Assembly: GCA_014379075.1 (NCBI GenBank)
Contig: JACMMN010000023.1
Span: 1 to 15,585, forward strand
Direction: 5' to 3'
Origin: Pyrinomonadaceae bacterium
GTDB lineage: Bacteria; Acidobacteriota; Blastocatellia; Pyrinomonadales; Pyrinomonadaceae
Length of the DNA: 15,585 bases
This document shows, piece by piece, positions 1 through 7,289 of the stretch (position 1 is the first letter of the stretch; each line of letters starts with the position of its first letter). The notes under the pieces were generated by a model. It had not been told where the DNA came from. It worked only from the letters and a program-made list of their open reading frames with translations, and did no database searches. Position numbers and translations under genes: made by a program.

Positions 1-2204
1 AAATTTTAAAGTTAACGCAATGGACTGCTGACTATTACGCAGCGTCATGGGGTGAAATTCTAAAAGCCTCGCTTCCGGCTGGGATCAATACCGCGAGCGA
101 AGTGATCGTTGCGATCACGGAAGGCGGCCGAGACGAACTGCAAAAAATTACAAAGGATACCTCGAGACTTCGAATTCTCCGATTTCTTAGTGACAATGGC
201 GAGTCTTCACAACGAGATCTTATTAAGGAATTTGGCGAATCTCCGGCAAAGCGAGGCATTCGCGAATTGGTGAACCAGGCTCTTGCCACCACGCATCACC
301 GAAGCGTAACAACTAAGGTCAAGGCCAAACATCGGAAGGCCGTGCGTCTCTTGAATACTTCTGATCCAGAACAAAAACCTCTTAGTGCCGCTCAGCAAAA
401 GATAATTGATACGTTGACCGAGAATGGCGGCGAAATGTTGTTCACCGAACTGCTCGAAAAAGCGGATGTCGGAGCGTCTTCGATAAATACATTGTCAAAA
501 CGCAGCTTGCTCGAAGTTTTCGTCGTGGAAGTTTTGCGTGATCCGCTGGCGAATGCCGAATTTCCCAATTTAGATGAATTAACACTTAATGCCGAACAGT
601 CATTCGCCCTCACCGAGATACGGAAGGCCTTACATTCCAACGGATATGAGGCTTTTCTGCTGCGCGGCGTCACCGGCAGTGGAAAAACGGAAGTTTACAT
701 CAGGGCGATGCGGCACGCATTGGATCAGGGCAAATCCGCCTTGATGCTGGTTCCCGAGATCGCTCTGACACCCATCTTTTCGCGGCGGCTTCGTGTTATC
801 TTCGGGGATGAGGTCGCAATTCTGCACTCAAACCTTTCTCCCGGCGAGCGTTTCGACGAATGGCGGCGTATCCGCAGCGGGAAAGCCCGGATCGCGATCG
901 GAACGCGGTCAGCCGTCTTTGCGCCGCTGCAAGATATCGGCCTCGTGATCGTCGATGAAGAGCATGACGGCTCCTACCGCCAACACGAAGCGCCGTATTA
1001 CAATGCGCGCGATGTTGCCGTCATGCGGTCGAATCTGGCAGGAGCGACAGTTGTTTTGGGTTCGGCAACTCCAGCTCTAGAAACTTTTCAGAATGCGAAA
1101 AACGGTAAATATCAGTATCTGCAGTTACAAAACCGGATCGGCGACCGTCCGCTCGCAAAAGCGGAACTGATCGATATGCGTGAGGTTTTTCGCCAGGCGG
1201 GCAAGGACGTTTCCCTATCGCCGCAGCTTATTGAGGGAATACTGGAAACCCATTCCAAGGGCGAGCAATCGATAATTCTCCTGAACCGCCGCGGCTTTTC
1301 GCAATTCGTTCTCTGCCGGACGTGCGGCGAGAGCCTTCGCTGCAAAAACTGCGACATCACGCTTACGTACCATAAACGTGACGCTCGTCTCGTTTGCCAT
1401 TACTGCGGCCATAACGTCGGTGTGCCGCGTAATTGCCCATTCTGCAAAAGCGAGTTTTTATATTTTATAGGTGAAGGCACCGAACAGCTCGAGGTTACTT
1501 TGGGCAAGAAGTTCCCCGATCTCCGCATCGCCCGCATCGACCGCGACACGATGGCCAAGCGCGGTGAAATGGCAAAACTTCTGATCGGTTTCGATAATGG
1601 CGAGATCGATATGCTAGTTGGAACGCAGATGCTTGCGAAAGGGCATGACTTTCACAATGTCACTTTGGTCGGTGTGATCTCGGTCGATACCGGACTGGGA
1701 TTGCCGGATTTTCGCTCGGCGGAAAGAACCTTCCAGCTTTTAACTCAGGTTGCCGGACGTGCCGGACGCGGCGGCCTTCCTGGACGAGTGCTTATTCAAA
1801 CTTATTATCCGGAACACTATGCTTTGCGGCACGCCAGCCGGCAGGATTTCGAAAGCTTTTTTGCAGAGGAAATGCGATACCGGCAACGAATGAGCTATCC
1901 GCCTTTTGTAGTTCTGGCATCTATCCTAATTAAACACGCGGACTATAAATACGCACTTGAAAATGGACAGTTGTTGAAGGAATGCCTGGACAATGCGAAT
2001 AGTGAAAAAGCTTGTCGGATCCTGGGCGTGGCACCGGCGTCGTTGTCACGCCTGAAGGGAGAATACCGGCTTCAGATCCTTATTAAGTCCGAGAGCCGCC
2101 GAAAGCTGCGCGAACTCCTCGATTTCGCATTGGCCGAAGCCGAAACGCGCGGCTGCGACCTGCGGATCGCTCATGTCGAAATAGATCCGGCAAGTCTAAT
2201 GTAA
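1..2204 (+). CDS. priA: PriA, primosomal replication restart helicase (5' partial)
   Basis: The frame is open from base 3 to the stop at 2202-2204, so the gene enters from outside the window; a GTG at 102 is not the true start, because the residues before it (WTADYYAASWGEILKASLP) match the N-terminal DNA-binding domain of PriA. The superfamily 2 helicase core shows Walker A GVTGSGKT (666-689), Walker B DEEH (954-965), motif V GTQMLAKGHDF and motif VI QVAGRAGRG. Eight cysteines between 1314 and 1445 form four CxxC pairs (1314/1323, 1341/1350, 1395/1404, 1434/1443), the two structural zinc sites of PriA. The family role is a 3'-5' DNA helicase that recognises stalled forks and reloads the replicative helicase through DnaB/DnaC-type partners. 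All key motifs are intact. It stands alone, converging on the uma2-like gene. Confidence 0.97.
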   Translation, partial: ILKLTQWTADYYAASWGEILKASLPAGINTASEVIVAITEGGRDELQKITKDTSRLRILRFLSDNGESSQRDLIKEFGESPAKRGIRELVNQALATTHHRSVTTKVKAKHRKAVRLLNTSDPEQKPLSAAQQKIIDTLTENGGEMLFTELLEKADVGASSINTLSKRSLLEVFVVEVLRDPLANAEFPNLDELTLNAEQSFALTEIRKALHSNGYEAFLLRGVTGSGKTEVYIRAMRHALDQGKSALMLVPEIALTPIFSRRLRVIFGDEVAILHSNLSPGERFDEWRRIRSGKARIAIGTRSAVFAPLQDIGLVIVDEEHDGSYRQHEAPYYNARDVAVMRSNLAGATVVLGSATPALETFQNAKNGKYQYLQLQNRIGDRPLAKAELIDMREVFRQAGKDVSLSPQLIEGILETHSKGEQSIILLNRRGFSQFVLCRTCGESLRCKNCDITLTYHKRDARLVCHYCGHNVGVPRNCPFCKSEFLYFIGEGTEQLEVTLGKKFPDLRIARIDRDTMAKRGEMAKLLIGFDNGEIDMLVGTQMLAKGHDFHNVTLVGVISVDTGLGLPDFRSAERTFQLLTQVAGRAGRGGLPGRVLIQTYYPEHYALRHASRQDFESFFAEEMRYRQRMSYPPFVVLASILIKHADYKYALENGQLLKECLDNANSEKACRILGVAPASLSRLKGEYRLQILIKSESRRKLRELLDFALAEAETRGCDLRIAHVEIDPASLM

Positions 2205-2258
2205 AAAAAGCCGCCCTTTTGCAAAAGCTCGTATTACTGAAGGGTGAAGGGATTTATG

Positions 2259-2317
2259 CGCAAAATAGCACAATAAGCGTAAAAACTTTCTTTCTGCGCT
2301 TCTTGTGCCTTTTTGCG
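2259..2317. repeat. Imperfect long inverted repeat between convergent genes
   Basis: The left arm 2259-2285 pairs with 2291-2317 over 27 positions with about five mismatches and a 5-nt loop. The right arm also reads as ten-base units (TTTCTGCGCT, TCTTGTGCCT, TTTTGCGGCC). It lies in the 165-bp gap between the ends of priA (+) and the uma2-like gene (-), so it could fold in either transcript and act as a weak bidirectional terminator, but no T-run follows it. Its wording resembles the degenerate 'TTTGCGcctTTGCG' repeats that I recall from many bacterial intergenic regions. That resemblance is from memory. Confidence 0.6.
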
Positions 2318-2369
2318 GCCACTTTCTTTGCAAAGACTAGCCCTTAATCACGTGCGAACTTCTGCATTT

Positions 2370-2981
2370 TTAATTAACGGCTTTCGAGCTGAATTCAGCT
2401 TGTTTGAATTTTATCTGTGCGTAGATCTCCGCCAATGAAACCTTGCAGTTGATAGAATCCAGCGAGATGACATCGTCACGTTCGTTATAGATGCGGTAGA
2501 TCCATTGTTTTTGATTTTGCTTGGCATAATGCTCGACACGCATTTCGTCCTCTTTTACCAGGAAGCATTCTTTTATACTTTCCATTTCCAGAAAGCTTTC
2601 GAGTTTTTTGGTTTTGTCCGAGGAATTCGTCTCGTTTGAAAAGATCTCTATTACCAGTGTCGGATTTTGGAGCACATCTGTATTGTGGTCGCTAAACTTC
2701 GGCTCGCCGTTTACGATCACAACATCAGGGTAACAGATAAAGTTATTAGGCAATTTCACGCGCATATTGCCGATATATATCTCGCATTTATGCCCATGCA
2801 TGCGGCTGCCGATCGCAATTGCGGCATTTGAAACGATCAGGCTGTGCGAGCGGTTCGATCCGGCTCGTGCAAGCACCCGCCCATTGAGATATTCGTTCCT
2901 TGTTGCACTGTGGCGTTCGGACATGAGGTATTCTTCAGCCGAACTCTTCTTCGCGGACTGATTAATGATTTTCTCGTTCAT
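2370..2981 (-). CDS. Uma2 family (DUF820) endonuclease-like protein
   Basis: This 203-aa protein matches the Uma2/DUF820 family, small proteins with a PD-(D/E)XK nuclease fold that multiply strongly in cyanobacteria, acidobacteria and related phyla and whose cell role is unsettled. Visible family marks are the N-terminal EYLNGRVLA, the PD of CYPDVVIV (85-86), NPTLVIEIFS with E112 as probable catalytic acid, and SSDKTKKLESFLEM (D122, K125/K126), which is the usual D..K..Y segment with a Phe in place of the Tyr. The family is normally 180-210 aa, so it looks complete. The ATG at 2981 is preceded by AGGAG about ten bases upstream, which fixes the start. It is transcribed away from lpxD and is a single gene. 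A metal-dependent nuclease activity is inferred from the fold only. Confidence 0.88.
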   Translation of the reverse strand: MNEKIINQSAKKSSAEEYLMSERHSATRNEYLNGRVLARAGSNRSHSLIVSNAAIAIGSRMHGHKCEIYIGNMRVKLPNNFICYPDVVIVNGEPKFSDHNTDVLQNPTLVIEIFSNETNSSDKTKKLESFLEMESIKECFLVKEDEMRVEHYAKQNQKQWIYRIYNERDDVISLDSINCKVSLAEIYAQIKFKQAEFSSKAVN

Positions 2982-3116
2982 TCTGCTGTTACTCCTGGGT
3001 TTCGTTACTACGTTGATGGGAAAGTGGGCATCAAAAATAGGGCGCTTTGCTTGGGCAATTATTGTCTGCTAAAAATAGTGTTGCATATCGACGCATAATT
3101 TTTCAAGGATATTTCT

Positions 3117-4139
3117 ATGAAACTTTCCGAACTCGCCGAGACGACATCCTCAATCATCGAACAAGGTTCACCCGACCTGGAGATAACTGCCGCCTCGGGC
3201 CTGGACATTGCGAAGCCGGGTGAAATCACGTTCCTGGCCAATCCGAAATACACGCCGCAGATCAGCACGACGCAAGCGGGAGCCATCTTCCTGAATGAAA
3301 ATGTAACGATCGATCGGCTGGATATTGCGGTTCTACGGGCCAAGGATCCGTATCTCGCATATACACGTTCGCTGCGAATTTTTCATCCTGATGTGGCGGT
3401 GAGGCCGTCGGTTCATGCAACCGCCGTAATTGATGAAACGGCAAGTGTTTCATCTGAATCAGAGATTTTTGCCAACGTCGTAATAGGAAGGAATTGTCGT
3501 ATCGCCGACGGTGTAAAAATATTTCCGAACGTGACAATTTATGACGGTGTTTCGATTGGGAAAAATTCCGTTATCCATTCCGGCGTATCGATCCGTGAAA
3601 ACTGCGAGATCGGCGACAATTGCACTATTCACAATAATTCGACGATTGGCTCTGACGGGTTCGGGTATGCAAAAGACGAGGAGAAGCACTGGCTCAAAAT
3701 TCCTCAAACGGGAAGAGTGATACTTGAAAATGATGTGGAGATTGGTGCAAACACGGCAATTGATAGTGCATCCGTCGGAGAAACCCGAATTAAACGCGGA
3801 GCGAAAATCGATAATCTAGTCCAGATCGGACATTCCTGCACGGTCGACGAAGACGCCCTGATATGTTCGCAAACCGGACTTGCCGGAAGTTCGATCATTG
3901 GAAAGCGCGTCGTGCTGGCGGGCCAGGTCGGAATCGCCGGGCACTTGAAGGTCGGCGACGACGCCGTAATTACGGCTAAATCAGCCACCAGCCATGACGT
4001 GGAAAACGGCAGGATCATCTCGGGAATTCCGGCCTTTGACAACCGCGAATGGCTTCGTTCGACTGCGGCTTACAGGAAACTCGGTGAAATGGCGCATAGA
4101 CTCCGTAAACTCGAGAAAAAGGTCGGAGGGACCGAATAA
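3117..4139 (+). CDS. lpxD: LpxD, UDP-3-O-acylglucosamine N-acyltransferase
   Basis: LpxD transfers a 3-hydroxyacyl chain from acyl carrier protein to the 2-amino group of UDP-3-O-acylglucosamine, the third step of lipid A synthesis, in the cytoplasm. The 340-aa protein has the N-terminal uridine-binding domain (about 1-100, with PGEITFLANPKY), a left-handed beta helix of hexapeptide repeats (about 105-300) and a C-terminal helix. The catalytic histidine H239 (IGHSCT, codon 3831-3833) and the second conserved histidine H276 (AGHLKVG, codon 3942-3944) fall at the same numbers as in the E. coli enzyme. GSDGFGY is at 178-184. AAGGA at 3105-3109, seven bases before the ATG, supports the start. Its presence implies a lipid A-bearing outer membrane. 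No other lpx or bam gene adjoins it; msrB follows after 62 bp. Confidence 0.96.
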   Translation: MKLSELAETTSSIIEQGSPDLEITAASGLDIAKPGEITFLANPKYTPQISTTQAGAIFLNENVTIDRLDIAVLRAKDPYLAYTRSLRIFHPDVAVRPSVHATAVIDETASVSSESEIFANVVIGRNCRIADGVKIFPNVTIYDGVSIGKNSVIHSGVSIRENCEIGDNCTIHNNSTIGSDGFGYAKDEEKHWLKIPQTGRVILENDVEIGANTAIDSASVGETRIKRGAKIDNLVQIGHSCTVDEDALICSQTGLAGSSIIGKRVVLAGQVGIAGHLKVGDDAVITAKSATSHDVENGRIISGIPAFDNREWLRSTAAYRKLGEMAHRLRKLEKKVGGTE

Positions 4140-4201
4140 TTGGGATGACTTCGAAAATCTGATATTCTAGGATTATTATAAATTTTCAAGCGGAGGAAAT
4201 A

Positions 4202-4666
4202 GTGACACCCGAAACAAAAAGAGATTTATCCGAAAGTGGTTACGACATTACGCCCATATCATCGGAAACAAGAGAGAGGCTGGCTCAGGACCTCACCGAC
4301 GAAGAGCGCCGGGTCCTACTCGACCACGGCACCGAAGCAGCTTTTTGCGGAACCTTGCTCGACAATAAGGAAGAGGGGACTTATGCCTGCCGGCTATGCG
4401 GCCTGCCGCTATTCACCTCCAAACACAAATTTCATTCGGGCACGGGTTGGCCGTCGTTCCACTCTCCTTTCGACAAAGAGCATCTCAGAAATATAGAAGA
4501 CGTAAGCTACGGAATGCGTCGCATAGAGATCCGGTGCGCCCGCTGCGATGGTCATCAAGGACACGTTTTCCCCGACGGCCCGCCGCCGACCGGCCAGCGA
4601 TACTGTCTCAATTCTGCATCACTTGAGTTTTTTTCGGACGGCGAGGAAATTCCGCAAAAAATTTGA
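4202..4666 (+). CDS. msrB: MsrB, peptide-methionine (R)-S-oxide reductase
   Basis: MsrB reduces the R epimer of methionine sulfoxide in proteins, repairing oxidative damage. The 154-aa sequence is full length for a single-domain MsrB. The zinc site is CRLC (C63, C66) and CARC (C112, C115); the catalytic cysteine is C135 in RYCLNS; GTGWPSF (80-86) and the GHVFPDGP loop complete the fold. C49 in AAFCG lies where some MsrBs (Xanthomonas type) carry an alternative resolving cysteine, so a C135-C49 disulfide regenerated by thioredoxin is likely (inference). The start is GTG, chosen because GGAGG (4192-4196) sits five bases upstream and no better ATG exists. It has no signal peptide, so it should be cytoplasmic. 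It follows lpxD by 62 bp and may share its transcript. Confidence 0.96.
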   Translation: MTPETKRDLSESGYDITPISSETRERLAQDLTDEERRVLLDHGTEAAFCGTLLDNKEEGTYACRLCGLPLFTSKHKFHSGTGWPSFHSPFDKEHLRNIEDVSYGMRRIEIRCARCDGHQGHVFPDGPPPTGQRYCLNSASLEFFSDGEEIPQKI

Positions 4667-4999
4667 GCAGCCTACTTTATCCAAAAAGCAACATTTGGAA
4701 ATCGGCGGGCGATCTCTCTCGTATAGTCAGGCGTGTTATCCGCTAGCCCCTAAAGTTAATCGAAGCGTATTAATAATCCTCTGACTATTTAAGCACCCGG
4801 TTAAAAGTCTGTGAGTTTAGAACTTGTAATTTCACCGTACCTGCACTTAGCGATAAAAGGGAAAACCAAGGCGGAGGCGGAAATCCACTCTTGTTTTGTC
4901 CGCGATTCCAGCTACTATGGACAAAACCAAAATAACCGTCTTTATTTTGTAGCCCGATAAAAAACTTTCCAACATAACTCCATTCTCACTTGCCCTGCG
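4667..4999. other. Intergenic stretch without a convincing gene
   Basis: Between the end of msrB and the possible 63-codon fragment I find no ORF with coding character on either strand, no tRNA-like cloverleaf and no terminal repeats of a transposon. The only structure is the pair of inverted repeats at 4893-4949. The stretch is AT-rich compared with msrB and separates the housekeeping genes from the accessory run. Confidence 0.5.
4893..4949. repeat. Two abutting inverted repeats
   Basis: The first has 9-nt perfect arms, GTTTTGTCC (4893-4901) and GGACAAAAC (4919-4927), with a 17-nt loop. The second starts on the next base, with 8-nt perfect arms CAAAATAA (4928-4935) and TTATTTTG (4942-4949) and a 6-nt loop. 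They sit downstream of msrB (+) and downstream of the accessory minus-strand run, so they may act as transcription stops for one or both. Neither has a classic GC-rich stem followed by a T-run. Confidence 0.4.
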
Positions 5000-5191
5000 T
5001 CAGCATGCCCATTCCGGGCCATTCCAGAAGAATCCGCTCGAGTTAGTACCGTTGCTTGCATGTATAGTCAGAATTGCTGCCTTTTGACCTTGGTTGAACA
5101 CGTCTAAAAAAAATGTTGACATTGGTTCCCCGTTAACGCCTATCGACGTTGTTTCACGATTCCGATTCCTTAATTTTCGCAAGTCAAACAA
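5000..5191 (-). CDS. Possible small or fragmentary protein, 63 aa
   Basis: This TTG-initiated reading frame has a stop just upstream in frame, so it cannot be longer. The second half (from an internal ATG, MSTFFLDVF, to SGFFWNGPEWAC) looks like a folded beta segment rather than random translation, while the first half is Arg/Asn-rich. No good Shine-Dalgarno precedes the TTG or the internal ATG. It contains an eight-T run on the coding strand that would be prone to frameshift. It lies about 100 bp after the caspase-like gene in the same direction, so it may be a last gene of the accessory run or the remnant of one. I do not recognise a family. Confidence 0.25.
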   Translation of the reverse strand: MFDLRKLRNRNRETTSIGVNGEPMSTFFLDVFNQGQKAAILTIHASNGTNSSGFFWNGPEWAC

Positions 5192-5295
5192 TACAGTTCA
5201 CTACCTGTGCTACTCGTCATTATCGATTCCCGTTTCTGTTCCCGCGGACAAGCGCGTCGAGTTCAGCCATCAGAGTCCGGATAATAAGGAATTTA

Positions 5296-5853
5296 TCAAC
5301 CATCGCGAGCAAATCCCGGCATATCGTCGCCGGGACCCGAAAGCATCTTCTTCCGAGCCTCTTCCCAGTGGTTTATTTCTCGACACCCGGAGGCGGTGCA
5401 AACAACAGTATTTCCTCTGGGCACTATGCCCTCATAGAACAGCCATTTATACACATCGACCATGCCCGTGTAGGCGACGACCGTCACGCCGAGGATCTTA
5501 GCCACCTGCCTCAGCAATTCCTGACTGTTTCCGCACTCGCACGCGTTGATAATGAGATACGCATCCGGCGCGAACCATGGCCGGAGGACGGAGAGGGTGG
5601 GCAGTCGCAGATCGCCTATGCCGACCGTGTTACTTCCGATGTCGAAAGTATAGCTGTTGCCGTGCGAAGCGATAACCATAGCTCCAACCAATCCCTTGCG
5701 CTTTACGCAATTCTGGATAACACGATGGATCAGGTCGTTTATATCCTTGATCACGATATGATCCTTGATAATCTTTGCTTCTATCGCCAGCGCGCCGTCT
5801 GGATCGTCGTTGACTTTCGGATCTGCAATAAAATATAACTTAAGCCTTTTCAT
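5296..5853 (-). CDS. Caspase/DUF4347-like putative cysteine protease, 185 aa
   Basis: The protein shows the layout of clan CD (caspase-haemoglobinase fold) proteins: a hydrophobic strand followed by SHG (AMVIASHG, H64), then a second strand followed by a cysteine (AYLIINACECG, C105, with C107 next to it), then GVTVVAYTG. This His...Cys order and spacing recall DUF4347, CHAT and metacaspase domains, where the pair forms the catalytic dyad. I see no signal peptide or other domain, and it is shorter than most caspase-like enzymes, so it may be a minimal single-domain form. The ATG at 5853 has only a weak Shine-Dalgarno, unlike its upstream neighbours; it is 40 bp after the 82-aa gene and probably co-transcribed. 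Protease activity and targets are inference. A non-catalytic relative is possible. Confidence 0.5.
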   Translation of the reverse strand: MKRLKLYFIADPKVNDDPDGALAIEAKIIKDHIVIKDINDLIHRVIQNCVKRKGLVGAMVIASHGNSYTFDIGSNTVGIGDLRLPTLSVLRPWFAPDAYLIINACECGNSQELLRQVAKILGVTVVAYTGMVDVYKWLFYEGIVPRGNTVVCTASGCREINHWEEARKKMLSGPGDDMPGFARDG

Positions 5854-5893
5854 ACTATTGTGTCGAACTTACACGTAACGCCAACTCCACTAC

Positions 5894-6142
5894 TTATATC
5901 GATTTGACTGGCGTTTCGTGTTGGCCCTCGCCCGTCCAGTCCTCATATTCGAACAGCTGCATTCCGAAACGGTCAGTCTTGTCATACGTCGTTATACGTT
6001 GAATTAGATCCTCAGAATCGACCGCTAAATCCGATTGAAAGTCTTGGGCAATTGAGAGAGTTGTAAAGCGCAAGATTACGTTTGTATCTGGCATTTTTGT
6101 TTTTACTAGCCCGAAATATTCCAATTTATTATTTTTACTCAT
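5894..6142 (-). CDS. Uncharacterised 82-aa protein
   Basis: I do not recognise this small protein. It is soluble, has no cysteine and no membrane segment, and is rich in Asp and Glu. It begins with a short basic stretch (MSKNNK) followed by EYFGLVKTKMP. GGGGAGG lies about eleven bases before the ATG at 6142, which supports translation. A five-codon start-stop frame (ATG AAA AAT GAG TAA) overlaps the start in another frame and may be only chance. The gene lies 24 bp after the peptidoglycan-binding-like gene and 40 bp before the caspase-like gene, all in one direction. The position suggests a partner, adaptor or inhibitor of one of these, but nothing in the sequence shows this. Confidence 0.6.
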   Translation of the reverse strand: MSKNNKLEYFGLVKTKMPDTNVILRFTTLSIAQDFQSDLAVDSEDLIQRITTYDKTDRFGMQLFEYEDWTGEGQHETPVKSI

Positions 6143-6166
6143 TTTTCATGTAACCTCCCCTGAACC

Positions 6167-6631
6167 TCATTTGATCCAGAAGGCTAAATTCGGAAATCGG
6201 AGAGCAATCGATTTTGTGTAATCGACTCCTGTTTTTTCTGCCATCCAGAGATCGAAATGCAGTTGGGTTATAGTCATCCAGCGTTCGCCGTTTCCTGATG
6301 TAATGTTCCTGTTCTCGTATTTCGCCGAATCGATCCTCCCATCGACGCCTAATAGCAACGATGAATGGAATCGCTGATAGGCGAAGATAGCTTTTAGAGT
6401 CTTCGGGCCGACGAGTCCGTCAGGATGCAGATGCAGTACATTTTTGAAATAGTTTGTAAATGAGGTGTAAATATCCAAGTTTTCGTGCCAAAGTTCGTTG
6501 AGGTATCGAAACATTGCCTGAATGGTCATTACATCGGCCGGATTGTTTGCTGCACCGATCCCAACGGTATGAAAAATGTTCAAACCGTAACTCTGGTCTC
6601 CATTGAGTGTGATCAAGTCTCGTCTTGGCAT
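6167..6631 (-). CDS. Peptidoglycan-binding-domain-like protein, 154 aa
   Basis: Two stretches resemble the repeats of the peptidoglycan_binding_1 fold: residues 23-46 (VGIGAANNPADVMTIQAMF, the usual G.g..N.p.DV..vQ.lL) and 70-102 (PDGLVGPKTLKAIFAYQRF then GVDGRID, the usual DG..G..T..ai..fQ). The C-terminal third (about 105-154) is unassigned and has several Trp. There is no signal peptide, so if it meets cell wall it must be exported by another route, as for cargo of a contractile or type VI-like apparatus, or the fold is used for something else. TTGGAG precedes the ATG at 6631 by a few bases. Upstream lies the frameshifted remnant at 6651-6735; downstream is the 82-aa gene. The domain call is by eye. 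Confidence 0.65.
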   Translation of the reverse strand: MPRRDLITLNGDQSYGLNIFHTVGIGAANNPADVMTIQAMFRYLNELWHENLDIYTSFTNYFKNVLHLHPDGLVGPKTLKAIFAYQRFHSSLLLGVDGRIDSAKYENRNITSGNGERWMTITQLHFDLWMAEKTGVDYTKSIALRFPNLAFWIK

Positions 6632-6650
6632 TGCTACTCCAAGGCTCCGG

Positions 6651-6735
6651 TTATGGAGCGGTAAATCCTGTCAGCGGGTTTCCGTAAAGGCCTCCGTTTT
6701 CCATGCGTTGCTGTCCCACACGCCGTCCTGATCGC
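6651..6735 (-). pseudogene. Frameshifted remnant of the secreted 414-aa protein's C-terminus
   Basis: Read on the minus strand, this stretch gives VWDSNAWKTEAF and, after a one-base shift, YGNPLTGFTAP and a stop. The C-terminus of the 414-aa gene (7826-9070) reads KWNAAAWKTEAF YGNPMAGFTVQ and a stop. The two DNA stretches agree at roughly three quarters of about 60 positions, and most differences sit in third codon positions, which shows that both once evolved as protein. One T is missing here in the TTT-TAC junction near 6688. No homology is evident further upstream. An alternative 54-codon frame (6651-6815) uses the shifted frame throughout, but it would explain only the second half of the match. 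It implies a former second copy of the secreted gene in front of the peptidoglycan-binding-like gene. Confidence 0.6.
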
Positions 6736-6801
6736 ATTCGGGCACCCCCTAGGGCCTCCGCAAACCGCCGGATTCCACACATAGCAATCGCCGGGCAAAG
6801 C

Positions 6802-7278
6802 TCAGATTTGAACATCCGCGTCGCCAACCGCTAGTTCGACTTCCGTATTACGATACATTGCCGTCCCGTAGGCACTTTCAAGGTGCCGCTGCTGAACCGG
6901 CGGCGGAGCGGGTAGAAGTTTGGCATGAATTGGAACTGTGTTGGCAACCTGCACATCGTCCAACCTTAATGATATCGACGCTCCTTGCCGATATTCACTT
7001 TTATATGCTGGCTTCCAGCCGTTTATGACCAGCTTGGAATATGCCTGCTGCTTTGGAAAATTCATCAGGAAGATAGTGGGAATCACGATATATACCTTAA
7101 CCTGCCGATTTATACGCTCAAATAAATTTTTGAATTCGATATCGTTTCTGACAATCCCGCTGTGCCATGGCTCCGAATCATTGTCGCCCATGTGAAGGGC
7201 AAAGATAGGTATGTGCAATATACTGGTCGATGTATGTACATTCGCTTCGTAATAGAATGTTGAACTTGGTCGTGCCAT
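6802..7278 (-). CDS. Uncharacterised 158-aa beta-rich protein
   Basis: I do not recognise this protein. It starts with alternating strands (STFYYEANVHTSTSILHIPI), has a middle segment of strong hydrophobic strands (VKVYIVIPTIFLMNF, 61-75), then KLVINGWKPAYKSEYRQG (82-99) and SISLRLDDVQVAN (101-113), followed by a proline-rich stretch PAPPPVQQ (123-130) and a polar tail. The middle part recalls small beta proteins of phage-tail or baseplate type, but this is only an impression. It has no signal peptide and no cysteine. CTCCTT at 7285-7290 is an AAGGAG Shine-Dalgarno six bases before the ATG, so translation is likely. It lies between the 139-aa gene (69 bp) and the remnant plus peptidoglycan-binding-like gene in a single direction. 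Confidence 0.65.
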   Translation of the reverse strand: MARPSSTFYYEANVHTSTSILHIPIFALHMGDNDSEPWHSGIVRNDIEFKNLFERINRQVKVYIVIPTIFLMNFPKQQAYSKLVINGWKPAYKSEYRQGASISLRLDDVQVANTVPIHAKLLPAPPPVQQRHLESAYGTAMYRNTEVELAVGDADVQI

Positions 7279-7289
7279 AACTTACTCCT

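Noticed and set aside
2204..2228. Short AAAAG/CTTTT stem and a CTTTTGCAAAAG palindrome just after priA as a terminator
   Set aside because: The stem is five AT-rich pairs with a GC loop, too weak to call.
3047..3075. Possible lpxD promoter (TTGCTT, 17-base spacer, TAAAAA)
   Set aside because: Only three of six -35 bases agree with the sigma-70 consensus, and promoter rules for this phylum are uncertain.
5149..5838. 229-codon plus-strand ORF across the caspase-like gene
   Set aside because: It is antisense to a gene with recognisable motifs, and its translation is rich in Arg, His and Ser without domain features.
6651..6815. A 54-codon minus-strand ORF overlapping the end of the 158-aa gene and ending GNPLTGFTAP
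   Set aside because: Its first part has no protein-like match, whereas the neighbouring frame matches the 414-aa protein (AWKTEAF). A frameshifted remnant explains both halves better. No Shine-Dalgarno precedes its ATG.
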